A stretch of DNA of 64,000 nucleotides from Mesaphorura yosii (Eukaryota; Arthropoda; Collembola; Poduromorpha; Tullbergiidae), in NCBI GenBank assembly GCA_009869945.1, contig WIXG01000138.1:1-64000 (forward strand), written 5' to 3'. The notes under the pieces were generated by a model, which was not told the DNA's origin, made no database searches, and worked only from the letters and a program-made list of their open reading frames with translations. Shown in pieces: positions 1 through 16,500 of this stretch. Each line of letters opens with the position of its first letter. Position 1 is the stretch's first letter. Both the position numbers and the translations under genes were made by a program.

Positions 1-158
1 AATGTTGAAGTTTTTGAGCTCATTGTTCTATTGCTCGAGCGATAGTTGAGTTTATGTTCTTTTGACCTTATTGATTTGCGCTTGTGTCCTTTTGAGCTAA
101 GTGTTTTTGAGCTGGTGACGGTGTACGGACAAGACATGCTCATATTCATTGTCATTAC

Positions 159-3576
<3,418 letters not shown>

Positions 3577-4549
3577 GTTGATGAAGTCCGATTCAGTGTC
3601 GATTAATCGTCTTCACCTCACTGACATGGCTACGTCGGACTGACAAGAATCAATAGTGGTGGTAGCAAATGGTCTGAAGCTTCAGTTCTCGACACTGCGC
3701 AATTCAGAAAATGTTGACGCGGTATGCCATTTCAAAATTTCATTCCTCAGCATTGGCATTGATTGGAAGCGTCATAACATTTGATGATCATTTTATTGCT
3801 CAGAATCCATGACTCAATTGATTACATCTCTGGCTCGGGTATTCGAAGGTGGTTTGAAATAACTTTCTAGAATACACGTCAAGACCACCACGTTTCACGA
3901 AAAGATTCAAATCAGCTTAGTTTTATTCGAGCTCTGACAGTAACGAAATATGCACATATAAGTATAGAGCATTGCTGTCGGACAGAGTTGTTTCAACAAT
4001 TAAGAAGACGGACATTTACGAATACAATTAGCACCGTGCAAAGTGGCGTAGGTTCAGAAGAGGTATATCAGTGTGATTATTGAATAAAGGAGAACAACAT
4101 CCGCATTACAAGTACGTTTTAAATATAAAGTTGAGACATTTTCAAAATAGAATCCTTATTTCATCATAGAAATATATGTACGTATTTTATATCTAGTTCT
4201 TTTCCATTACGAACATGACGCCAGACGCCATGCACAACGCGGAAGAATATTTACTTGATCAATTTTATTGAAAGTACGTCTAGAAGATACGCAAAACACT
4301 CTCGTGTGCGCAAAGCGCAGTTTGAGACAGTGTGGTAATGGTGATTAATGGCATGCAGGAAGTATTGCACAAAGATTGCGGGGTTATTACATATGAATGC
4401 ATAAAACACAATTTTATTCCGTAATTCTTCAGGGCAGTTTCAAGGTACGTCAAATGTAGCATTAATCATGCTTCCGGATAAGCTGTCTTTCAATGTCGTC
4501 ATGTGTTGTTGCTGCGCCATGTAAAGTCATCGATTGGGTTTAAATCAAT
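3577..4549. other. Intergenic: upstream of the Nudel-like gene and Pde6 3'UTR
   Basis: I see no gene here. The part near 3577-3700 should hold the leader and promoter of the Nudel-like gene; a minus-strand TCAGTC initiator-like site lies at 3638-3643. The part near 4264-4549 is the 3'UTR of the phosphodiesterase gene. A plus-strand TATAAG string near 3957 has no gene behind it. Confidence 0.5.
4264..4269 (-). terminator. poly(A) signal candidate for Pde6
   Basis: AATAAA on the minus strand about 280 bases after the TGA at 4550-4552. It is the nearest clear signal in the right orientation that I found. Confidence 0.4.
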
Positions 4550-7500
4550 TCAGCAAATTCTACAACTTTGTTTTGTTGACAGTTGGGATTTTGTTGGCGT
4601 CAGATTCCGTGACGGGGTCGCACTCGCATTGCTCTTGTTATTTGTGAACGGTACGTAGACGTTGGCTGTTGGCGTTCGATTCGGGCTGCTGCCCGCGCTC
4701 TCGTCGTTCTTGATGAGTAGAGGCGGTGTGGAGGGTGTGTCTTTGGACGTTTTGGATAGCTGTGATGATGTTGATTTATGAATATGACTAGATTCCTGAA
4801 ACAGCCGACGGAGCTTCCATTTGGAACGCGTCCTGCGTGTTGCGTCATTTTCTCCAGCCTTTTCTGCGTCTGCACCCGCGTTGCAATTGAGTGTTGTTAC
4901 AACAAAGTCGATATCTTTCGGCTCGGTGTCACCTGGAAAATATGCCAGGGATTTCTAGATGAGGACTTAATCTAGAAATTAATAAACAGCGTCATAAATC
5001 ATACGTGTAAATTCTTCGACTGGTTGCTCAATCACATCGTGATCAATCCACGTCAGGCCCATGTCAACCTTCTCTGCCAAATCTTGCCAATTTTGACGAT
5101 TTATTTTGCAGCCGGTATACAGTGGCTTCAGCCAAGGAAACGTGTCTGAGAGTGTCTGTAATAACATCGAAAAATCCCGAATGTACTTTGGAATCAGTAT
5201 ATCCGACTAAGCAAAAACAAGTCAGCCAATAATCCCAAAAATGACATTTTCTAGTTGCGTGTTACGCCCACTACGCAATAATGCTCTCAGAATCAAATCA
5301 ACTAAATTATCTTAGTCTTCTAAACCTACAGCCCACAATCAGTTGCCAGTCTATGTAGGCTGAGTTGTTCTAATGTAAAATGCAATTTCTTCGTGATCCG
5401 TCAAATTCAAACTCTTTTCAATTTGTTTTGGTTCTCTAATAATTTTATTTGCCATCAAGCTCGGTCTGAGTACAGTTTATTGTCTATTACTGCCACTTTT
5501 GTCAATGTCCATATTTCCTTGTCGGTCAATCACACGAATTCATGACAATTTGTTCACTATCTTGTCTCAGAGCATCGGGTTATTAGAATCGTACAAAGGC
5601 ACAATTGAAATTACTTGAGCGTGACCGGCAATGCTTATAGCCTAAATTACATATTAACGGAAAATCTCTCAAAACTCGCAATCCACTTAATGCTCAGGAA
5701 TCCCCTTCTCTACAAACCTGCCCTGCTTCTTATTACAATCTGTTATTAAATTCTGCCATTTCGATTTGGCTTTGGATTACATCTATGAATCTCAGTCTGA
5801 GCAGGATATCACGGTATAGGAGAACACTGCTTTAATTTATTAGACACAAAATGCTACTTGCTGACGTCTGAAAAGTCTGAATCTCTAATTCTGTTGATGT
5901 AATCAAGTCCAGTACATTTCTGATGCCTCAGCAGCAGACGTTCTTACCTTGTACAATGGAAGGCATATAACGTCAATGAAGCTGAGCTGCATTTTGGGAA
6001 GCTCGTCCTTCTTCTCTCTATCCATCATTGCCTGTTTAGGTGCCAGACAAAATGTGTTTGAGAGCCCGTCTGCTTAGAAATGGCAAACAAATGATAAGTT
6101 GCAGGAGAGATTTATACTCACCACAGGCTGCTGGTTGAGTTGCTCCTTCTCCAAGTCTCCTTGGTCAAAGAATTCGTCCGCAACAAGTTTTGCAATTTTG
6201 TGTTGAATTTCCCAAGGTTTCGCAATCGCTGCCACATCACAGGCTGTCATCATCATACCGCAGAGAACTGCAACACAACATTTGCAATATGTACAAAGAA
6301 GGGTAATAAGTTTCAAAATTAGCTCCACCACAAGAAGCGCGAAACATTTTGCTCGGAAAATGTTCTGTAATGCGAAGTCACCGAACGTAAAATTGGTTAA
6401 ATGAACCCATGAAAGCTGAAACTATCACAAAGGCTTATTTTGGTAATTTCAGTGAAGACGAGGAAGGAATTCAGGGAAGTATTTCGACCTTTAAAGTGTC
6501 TTCCAAGCCGCGCAGTTCGAGTCCGTTTTATTATCCAATTCCAATTTTTATTTGAGCGCATTTTCCTGCATGTCTTTCTCGAGCATAATGTTCTCGGCTG
6601 ATTTTAATTAAGCATCTGTGTTCCCCATTGCAAGGAAGCGCAATAGGAGCGAAACATTCCAGCACGGATCGTGCGGGTCTCACAAGTCGTGATAAAATGC
6701 AATGGGTTGGAAAGACGATGAAATAAACAGATAGTTTCTGGCCAGCCATAAAATTTCAAAAGGAAGCCGACATGCGAGAGAGAAAGTTAATGGACAAATG
6801 AACAAATAAAATGTTTAATGGATATTTGTATCAAAGACAGACTCGGAGCAGCAGAGCAGTTGCATTTCCTCGAGCTACAAAGATAATAAATCGGCGGCAA
6901 ACTTTCATTAACGCGATTACGAATCAAGCTCAACAAATTACCCTTTCTCTCGCATGAAACATAAACTTTGAAAGGAAATAAAACTTGTACTACACAAACT
7001 TTTTATTAGTTAAGCCTTCCTCGGTAGCTCGTATTTCAACGAAATTTATGCTCTGTTGAGATTGTCAGTCTCATTCTATTGGTGCTGCTGCTGTCTAAAA
7101 TGTACACTGCCAATAGCGCTCTGAATTAGTTTTTAATCCTTCTGAAATTAACACTTCCTGTACGTGTGAAACAACAGGCGCTGGCAGAATAGTTTGTAGT
7201 TTCTACTTACGGTCTTTCTTATCCTCGCCTTGCCAGGCGATTTCCCCATTCTCAATGAGTTCAATGAAGTGGTCCTTCTTGCGAAAGTACATCGCAAGAT
7301 CAGTCGACAAGATGGATTTCTCCACGATCTTCATCACCTTACGGTAATTCTCGGCAGACAGATCCTGAGCACGAAATTGCAACAGGGAAAATAAAATCTT
7401 GCTTTCTGCAGGCTGAAAACTGCGACTCTGAGTCGAGCATGAGGTTAATTTGACTGACCTGAAATATGTTGTTTCCTTCTGAAGATAAGATCATGACGCA

Positions 7501-10500
7501 TTGATCAAAATGATGATGTTCCATTGTGCTTGTACTGTGGGAACAAGAACATAATTCTACATAGAATGCACTGCAATTTTTTGCAACTTGAAGAAAATTG
7601 TCCACCAGTCTACCTGTACAACACGGCCAGTGGAGAAGCTGTCAGCTGCTGGAAAGCGTTGTTGGTACCTCTGTGGTCCAAGTCATGGCAGAGGCAAGCC
7701 ACCATCAGACCCAGTATCTGAAAATAAGACGACATTCTATCGCTCTGAAGCCCGGAATGACGGTTTTTGTTCATTCTTTTGAAGTAATTTAATGAATCAT
7801 ATTAACTTCCTCTCTTTGTATCGTTACACATAGGAGTGCGGGGTTGTAGTTCAATTTTGAAATTCCGCAGTTTAAATTAATTTGTACTGACAGACGGCGG
7901 AGCGTTAAGAAGCTTTTGTCTCGTTTCCGGGAAAGTCAAATTTCCTGCTTACGTCGTCGTTATTTGTGCACAAACATTTTCCGCGTGCTCCGATGATTAA
8001 ATCTACTGCCGAGAACCTTGAACTCGGCACAATGGAAGCCGTACGTGGTTTGAGGCTTGTACATCGTACGGATGCCAGTGAATTACGAGTTGTGTTGATC
8101 AGATATGAATTATAATTCCGAGCTCAACCAAACCCTTTCCATTTTAGTCTCCCTGCGAATCGCCTGGCCTTTTGAGATGGAAATATAATTTCCTTTCTTC
8201 ACGAGGCACAGGCGGCTGAGAGAATTCGACATAAGCTTCTTGCAATAAGAACGCGGAATTATGGCAAATCCCGGATGCGCATCTCGGCGTGAGGATTGTA
8301 TTATTGGTGAAAGGTAAGATTGAAAAAAAGCTTGAGAGGCACGTCTTTTGGATGGAGAAATATTACATGAACTAGGCAACGAGTCACATATGGAAAAGGC
8401 GTCTCCACTGCTCGCAGTGAAAAATGCGAAGAAATAAGGTCACGTCAAGTCGGAAGGAGGAAAAGTGCAGAATTCAAATCTATACGTGTTATTTTGTAAC
8501 TTACGTCACGATCGTCGAGAAACTGCTCCATTTTCCCCGTTTTGAGAACAGTGAACATTGTTTGAGCCACGTTAAAAGCGTGTCGCCAATTATGATATTT
8601 GACTGGTCGGTAGTTCTTCTTAATACTCAAGATCCAGCGACAAAGAACCTGCACGAGCAAATAACAAATAAAGGGTCGATATTATGTGTGATGGGTTTCA
8701 TGTCAAAGTTTCACAGCCAAAGCTCGTCGACTCCCAATTTTCAAGTCAAGATCCTTCCCACTTTGATCCCTCTCACATAAATTGCCAGTTGAAAGTTTTC
8801 AATAAAAATTGCAAGCCCACAATTTGAGACTTGAATAAATCCACCACATTACAGAGCAGAATTTATTGCAACCGCTGTAGAGCAAAATCACAGTTCCACA
8901 ATTGCATAGGCTGTAATAGATATGAATAGGAATAGCATAGCAAGACATTAATATCGAGCCGCCAAAGGACAAGAAAGTGACGATGAATACAAGGTACAAG
9001 GAAGAAAGGAGAAAAGTTTAAAAAGAAGATTTATTCTGCTCGACTACACAAAATAATGAGAGAACTCTGCAAAATATAATGCCATTTTGGCAGATCAGAA
9101 ACCCGGAACAAAATGGCCAAAAAGGCAACGTCGGTGTAGATTCACACCGACTTTGCACAGATGCAAAATATTTGACAACGCTCCAGGCTAGAATGCTCTA
9201 GTCAAAGTAGTTGACTGGAACGAAAATAATTACAGTTTGGGAATTTGAATGTAGATACCGTTAGAAATTAAAATTAAATTGGATTTATTGAGAAATGTGA
9301 CCTCAAATCATAATAGCAATATGAGGAATGAAGATATTGGAAAGCAAGTTCACTTGAATTTAATCTTCTAGACAGTAAATCGAAACAATAAAGCTATGCT
9401 TCATACTCGTCAAGCATTGTAACATAACGACATGACCTTTGAATTTCCGATCTCAGGAAGTGGAGAAATTTCAGCTTATGTCTAGTGTGAAATTTTACAT
9501 AAAGCATTCAAGAGACTTCATTGAACCTGAACTTGTCGAACGAGTGCGACACAAAAGCAGGTTTTGTTTTAGGGAAACAAACTTTGAACAATTTATCATC
9601 TCGCCATAATACCAAAAAGTTTGTTGTTGCCTGGAGCCTTTTCTAGCCCACATGCATGTCATTTCGATATTTAGACTCCTGTCCACGGTGCGGGGTAAGA
9701 TTGATATTGATGATGATGGATCATCAAAGCACAAAACAAAGTTTCGTTATGAGACATAACTTCTTTGTTTTTCAGCACTCATTGGACAACTTTTACACTG
9801 TCAATGGCGTGGTTATGTGCGTATTGTGTCTGCCGAAATAAACTTTGTACTTTGAGAAAAGCAAAGACGAAGCCCACACAAATTGGGAAATAACTTTTCA
9901 GCTCGTCTCACGCGTGCTGCCCATTCTAGTCCGCATTTACAGCAATAATAAACATAAGCCGATAAAAGCTGCAAATTACTTTTGGTCGAAACGCGTTCAA
10001 AGTTAATTCTCATAGTTTTCTCGTTATTGGCCTGCCAAGTCATTCTATTACGACGAAGCGAAGTTCAGTCTCGAGTCCATTAAAATTTTAGTTAATCGCT
10101 TTTTCAAAACGCGCCCACTCAATCGCGTTTCTGTTGGTCGAATGGCAAATAACAAGAGACTCGTGGAAGCCGTACAATGCAAATGACGGAGTTCGCGAAA
10201 GTTTTCACTTGATTAGACATGTTCGCCTGTGTGTGCTCGGTTGTCGCAATTCATTTAACCAAACACTGACGAATAAGAAAAAGTTTAAACATTTTTCAAT
10301 TATGAGAATTGCTCATTACTTAAAATTCAAGCGTGGCGGTTCTGAATTTGCTTAACTTGTTTTTATCAAATTATTTTCTATTATTGGCGAAGTGCTGAAC
10401 AATAGTTTCTAGTTTGGAGGGTGTTGAAATATTTAGAAAGTGTTTGAAAGTTACAAGTTCTCCAACATAACGCACTGTCGACGATGTATTACATCTGAAT

Positions 10501-13500
10501 TCAATATTGACTTTAAAATAAGGGAAGATATTACATCGACAAGGCCATGAACGAGGCTAGACGAGTTGCAAACGAGTACACGAATAATGGACCAAGGTAA
10601 AGATGAAAATAGAAAATTGGTTTCCCTTCCTCCGAGGGGCGTACTTGTGAGGACAAAATTCTGCGCTGCAGAGCGCAAAGTAAAATGGTTTCAAATATTC
10701 AAGTCATAATGCAAAATATGGAGAAAGGAAATTTGTCAGGAAAAAATCAAAGAAGGGTGATGAAAGTCAGCACGTGCAAATAAATCGATAACACGTCAAT
10801 TTATTTTCAGCCAAGCACAAATACGAGTCATTCTGCTTTAGGGATCCCGTTCCCAATACCATCTCCGGCCAGCCACAATACAATTCTATTACGACGTTAG
10901 CCACTGCTCGAAAATAATAATCACAAAATTAGTTACATTTGAAAATAGGATTGGACCACAACTTGATAACTACTCCAGAGTTCATACATCATCAGAAGCG
11001 ACGCAGCACACTTGCCCTATGGCCTAATTGATTGCAAACTCCGTAATGTAATACGGATGTCCTACACGAGTTTGAAATACTAATGAAATTCGGGCATGAG
11101 AAATTGAAAAACAATCCGATTTAGCATCGCAAGTATTGGACCCTGAGCCCGACAGCAAATTAAGTTAAAACTTCATAACCTTGTCAGGGAAACAATTTCG
11201 GGAACACGCACGAGAAACCAATTGCATGGCCCCGAATCCCGAGTATCAAACTGTCTATGCTGTATTCTGTAAGGCGTGAATCTCAAGGCCATCTGCATGG
11301 CGCAAATGTCATGAAGGTACGCAAAAAACTATACTTGCACTAAACCAGACCCTCTAACAGTGATTTATGCGAATTTTGAACGAGAAATCAATCATTGCGA
11401 GTGCGAATTTTCCAGGAAAGTCAGAAAGTCAGAGAAAAAGTCGCGTCTGTTGGCCATTGAGCAATGAGCAGCACAAGTTTGATGGAGTAGATTCGCTATG
11501 GAAAAGAGGAAAGTTGTGGTTACTTACCGCGTACGGAATGTGAAATATTTCCACCAAATTTAATTCGAGGAACATTCGTATAGTTGCTTTGCAAGTATCA
11601 CTGTCTGTGAAGGAGAAGTCACTAAAGTTGTAGCTGCAGGGAGAGAACACACAAACTGTAACATTAGCGAAAGTTATGAAAGGAGAAAATCAAATACGGA
11701 ATGATTTAGAGCTGCAATAAATTACGTGCCTACTCGGAGCGTAATTTATTTATTCCACACGATACTGAGCCAGCCGCAGTCGTTAACTTGTGCTCGTATG
11801 TATTTATTAAAATGTTTTCTCATTCTTAAACACGTGTCGTTCTTCATAACTTTTCCCGTCAAGCCTTGAAAAAAAGTAATGCTTCTTACCTGTGCAGCTT
11901 ATAGTAAACAGCCGAGCCAATTTCGTCCCTCCGAAGTCGCTCAGTGTCTTCAGGTGATGCTGTCGCGTGGTAGGACAAACATTCGAGAGCGACACTTTGT
12001 TTTGCCATCAGTTTACCTGCAGAAGGAGACGAGCACAGACTCCGTTATTAGTAAGTGTGCGGATGATAGGATCAGAGATAAGATTAGAGGACGGGGAGAC
12101 GAACAAAGAAGCTAATGACAAGTCGAGTCGCGACTAGATTTCACAATTTGCGAAAAACAAAGAACGGGAACAAGATTTTCTACTTTCTCTAGTTTACCTT
12201 ATTGCAGGGAGGCAAAAAGGCGAGAGTGGCAACCAGTAACAAGGGAGATTACGTACAACAGAGATTTGATACCTTCTAGTCAGATCACGTTCTCTTTGTC
12301 TTTTCTGCATTACAGCATGGCACGGCACGGCGCTGCAACGAGACCGAAAAGCTCCACGGTGCAAGCGCAGTCGAGAGGGAAGTCATTGTAAATGAAGTAC
12401 GGTTAGACAATGCGGGTTATTTATAGTTTCAGAATTCTTTCGAAACTTCAATTTCAAAGGAATAAGGAACCACCACCAAAGCTGATTCCATTTTCAAAAG
12501 TTTTACTATAGTTTGTGGCTTTTTACTGTGGGCCTGCGTATGAAGGCCTTATAAAATGCTATGCTTAAAGTGTCAAATTCTTAACCACATGAAGTTAATT
12601 CTGAGTATGCACTCGCTGCTCGTTCAATTCTTGTCTAGCGCTTCCTTTCTATGAAAAGGAGAAAGGTGAGGATTCTTACTATGAATTCCAGAAGCAGTCA
12701 ATATTGATGTACCATTCACCAATCAAAATTGAATTCTGCCTCATTCATGTAGCATTCGTAGCCAGCAGACGGTATACGGTATTGATGTCGACATCGACAG
12801 TGACATGGAACATGGCATTTAACGTAATTTCCTTCATTTGTTATAATTTACTTCTCCACGTACACGCTAACAGGCACTAATGAGACATCCGCTTGGTGCA
12901 CTGCTTGAGTTGGTAAGTAAGCTCTGTGAGAAATGCTGTTCAGTCTTGGCCTAGAAGGTTGTGACTGACAGTTGGCGAAGATTTGACTTTCAACTTTTAT
13001 TTGAAGCGTGACAGTCGCAGGGTGGTCTCAAGCCCCAAGAGTTTAGACTAAATTGGAATGAGAGTGAAGTAATCTTACTCCGGTACAAGAGATCGCAGTG
13101 AAAGTAAGAAGCTGTTTGCCAGTTGCCACTCAAATATGTAAATTCATTTTGCACCGCTTAGAAAATTTTGTGTTTAGTTAATATGAAACAAATATCAGTC
13201 CAGTGCTTGAATTATACTCAAACTCGCATGGTGAAAATACGAAAGAAAGCAGAAATCAGGAAATGAAAGCCGCGGGGAAAGCGTGCGGAAAAGCAGACAG
13301 GGGTTTGATCCCGAAAACACGAGTTTATTACGTACATGCTCCTTCATAGAGCTGAGTATTATGAATTCCAAGACCGCAGAAAATCGCGAAGGCTTCAAAT
13401 GTATTTGCATCACTGTCGGTGAAAGGTTGATTATTCACCTGAATAAATCAAACAAGAATGCGAATGCATGAAAGAAGTAACACTTAATGCAAACGATGAG

Positions 13501-16500
13501 AGCAGAACAAATGCACTCGACAATGTTGACTTTCTGTCAGAAGAGTTGGACCCCTCTTGAACGTATACTCACTTTGTTAATCAGCTGCGCCACGCCAATG
13601 ACTTGGCGCTGTCCATTGTAGATTGGCATACAGAGAATGCTTTTGGGCAGAATGTCGTAGATTTCACTGCTTTTGGCGAGCACAAGATCCTGGGATGATG
13701 AGATTGGAGACGTTGGCGAACTGAAGGACTCGCCGTACCACGTAATCGCATCACCGATATTCAGAATCTGAAACAAGGAGGTAAGTGTAATTAAAGAAAA
13801 TGCCACTGGACGCGGACGCGAATTTGATTGCCTTTCGCGTGCAGAAAATAATTTGGTAGCGCGTAACGCTAACGAAAGTGAAAGATGAAAGCGCTAACTA
13901 ACTAAATTATAAATGAGTAATTAAGACTGGCTTTACCTCACTCGTGGTGGCCACATATTTTGCAATTTGCGTCAACGGTGAATTTTGTAATTCAGCTCCA
14001 GATGGTCTCCTCACCTCATTCTCCATGTCATCGCACGTAAGCTCAAATACAAGTTCGAAGTGCACTCCCTGTCAAGTGGATAATGGATGAATAAAGTTAT
14101 CCACTCCTAATTACAATGTGAGACGTAGATAGAATCTGATTGCGTACCTTTTCTTTCAGCACGTCCCGCATCGACACAGTCTTGCTCTGTCAACAGCAAA
14201 AAATGAATGAATTATTTTGCGTTATTCATTCGTAAGAACCTGGTTGCGTGTACTCATATCCATTACGATTCGTGTGGAAGAGAGAATTCGAAAGCATCAA
14301 CTTAAAATTATTCCTTTAGGACTGTTTCTTACTCCAATTCCTTTCGTTCTGCTTACTTTTTGTATCACTGCCAAAGCCAAGCAGAACTGGGAGAGAAAGC
14401 ATGAAACGAGGCATTTAATCTGCATTTCATCCCAGAATACAACTTTCTTCATCGTTCTGAATAAATAATTCAGCACCGCTCCTGTGGACCTCAGAGTACC
14501 TGTCCATGCTTAATTTGGGTGCTGGAATCTCGCTGGATCGGATTACTGCTGCTACTGCTTTAGGAGTGAGGTTCATTATCATCATTTAGTAATTTTACAC
14601 TTTCCACTCGGGACTCGGGGCAATGGGATCGCGTTACGAAGCATAGCAGACAACCCGGGCCACTTGAAATAAACTGTTCTATTTTATTACGCAAGTTTTT
14701 CTCTTAGGTCTTAATTAGTCTCACTCGGATGAATTATGTAAACGCCTTCTAACCCTTAAATGGAGAGAAATATAAGTCGCGCTCGCATTTTGCGTCAGAG
14801 GATGCTACTTTTTATTCATTTTGTTTACCTGGCTCAACTTCTTGAGAGTGAGTACTTTAACCTGACATCTTCTACGAAATGCGGAATAATTGTACTCTGT
14901 GAAGCGAGATACTCTTTAAAAACCATATTTTACAACATAAAGAACCTTTTATTTTTACAACTTTGTATTTTCGAGTGGGTAGCAAGCTACGGGGCAAAAA
15001 AATAAAAATATTTGCCATAAAAGTGTTCCCTGCAAATGAGAAAGCAGAAACGTGTAGTTTTTCTCTCTTTGTATGTATTTATTCTCTCGTCTTATAACAA
15101 TGAAAATGCCTTTCTACACTCCAACTCATCTCATATTCTCAAAGTGAACAAGTTACTTTTCTCGTTGCCTTTCCGCACCTCACTTTTCATCTTTTCGAAG
15201 CGGGGAGCGGAGAAAGAACTTCAACACTCTTGAAAGATACACCACGTCTGATGTCTAGAGAAAGTGAAGTGTAATGTGTATTCAATTCGGCTTCTTCTTC
15301 CCGCACCGGATCCAAGATTTAAGCTAGACTGAAGTTTCAGTGCGCGCAAGAAGACGGCACCGGAGGAGATGGAACAAAAATCGGAGGCAGTGTTACAAGA
15401 GAAGAACGAGGAAAATATTGCAGGCGTACAAAAAATCAATAGCTGCAATGGTTTTTTCTATTTTGTATTTCAGTCTTTGCTTCAATTCCGCTCTCTGCCC
15501 GTCTTCAGCGGCTGCCGCCGCTGCCTCCATGCGAATGGCAAAAGTTTGCGAGATTTGGAAGAGGGTAAAGTCGTTGGCAGCAGTCTCAGTCAACGTTGCG
15601 GAGTCTACCAAAGGTTATACAAGCAAACACGTTCGCTCTCGTGAAGTCGGCTCGACGTACGTGAATTTACTCCCTCGTGAGTAAATTCTCGCTAATACAG
15701 TCACAAGGCATTTGCGTTCACAAAATAACAATTTCGCTTATTATTTTTCATGCTTCTCTCTCCTTTCCGTACTCGCTGCACGCCCATTGTAAACGTCCTT
15801 AGCCAGAAACCATAAAACTGGCCCGCTGGTGCGAGCGAACTAAATGAGGTTCTTAACTACTATTTTCACTTTCTCCAGTGCAGTTCAGCGTGGGACAAGA
15901 GATGCAAGTTCAAGATAGAGTCCTGAAAAACATGTCTTCATTTCCAGCTGCCTCATTTAAAGTCATCTCTGTCTCTAACCCACTCTACATTTAAATGGAA
16001 ATACAACTGGAAGAGAAATTGCGAAAACTTGTTCGTTAGCTTCACTGAAGATAAATGAGAGTGTGCTAAAGAGAAAAAGCGAGTTGTCAGTTTCCGCGTT
16101 CGTTACTGACTGAGCTCATTACGAATACAGACAGACAGTTGTGTGCCTTGTACGCTCTAGATTGCCGTGATATTGCTGCCAACTGCGAATGTAGCTTAGC
16201 ATAAGCCTCAGGAAGCAATTTGTCCCAACGAAGACGCGGAGCTGCAGCAACTGCACTTAGCATGCTCGAGAACGGTCACAGAGTTGAATTTAGCTAGGTT
16301 GGGCTGTGTAATTAGAACGAATGCTTCAAAGAGGAAATGGAGTAAATAATTTGAAATGATCTAAAAAGTCTGCTTAAAGATTTCGCGATTCACGCCCAAC
16401 GCTTTGTGCCGTTGCTTTGCAACGTTGTAGCCTTGTGTCAGACCGGATACTTCTGGAGTTTGTGAGTAGTAAACGGAACTTATGATCACTTGAAATTAAT

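Noticed and set aside
3953-3985. Plus-strand TATA-like promoter
   Set aside because: No plus-strand gene follows; the region is the 3' flank of one minus-strand gene and the upstream flank of another.
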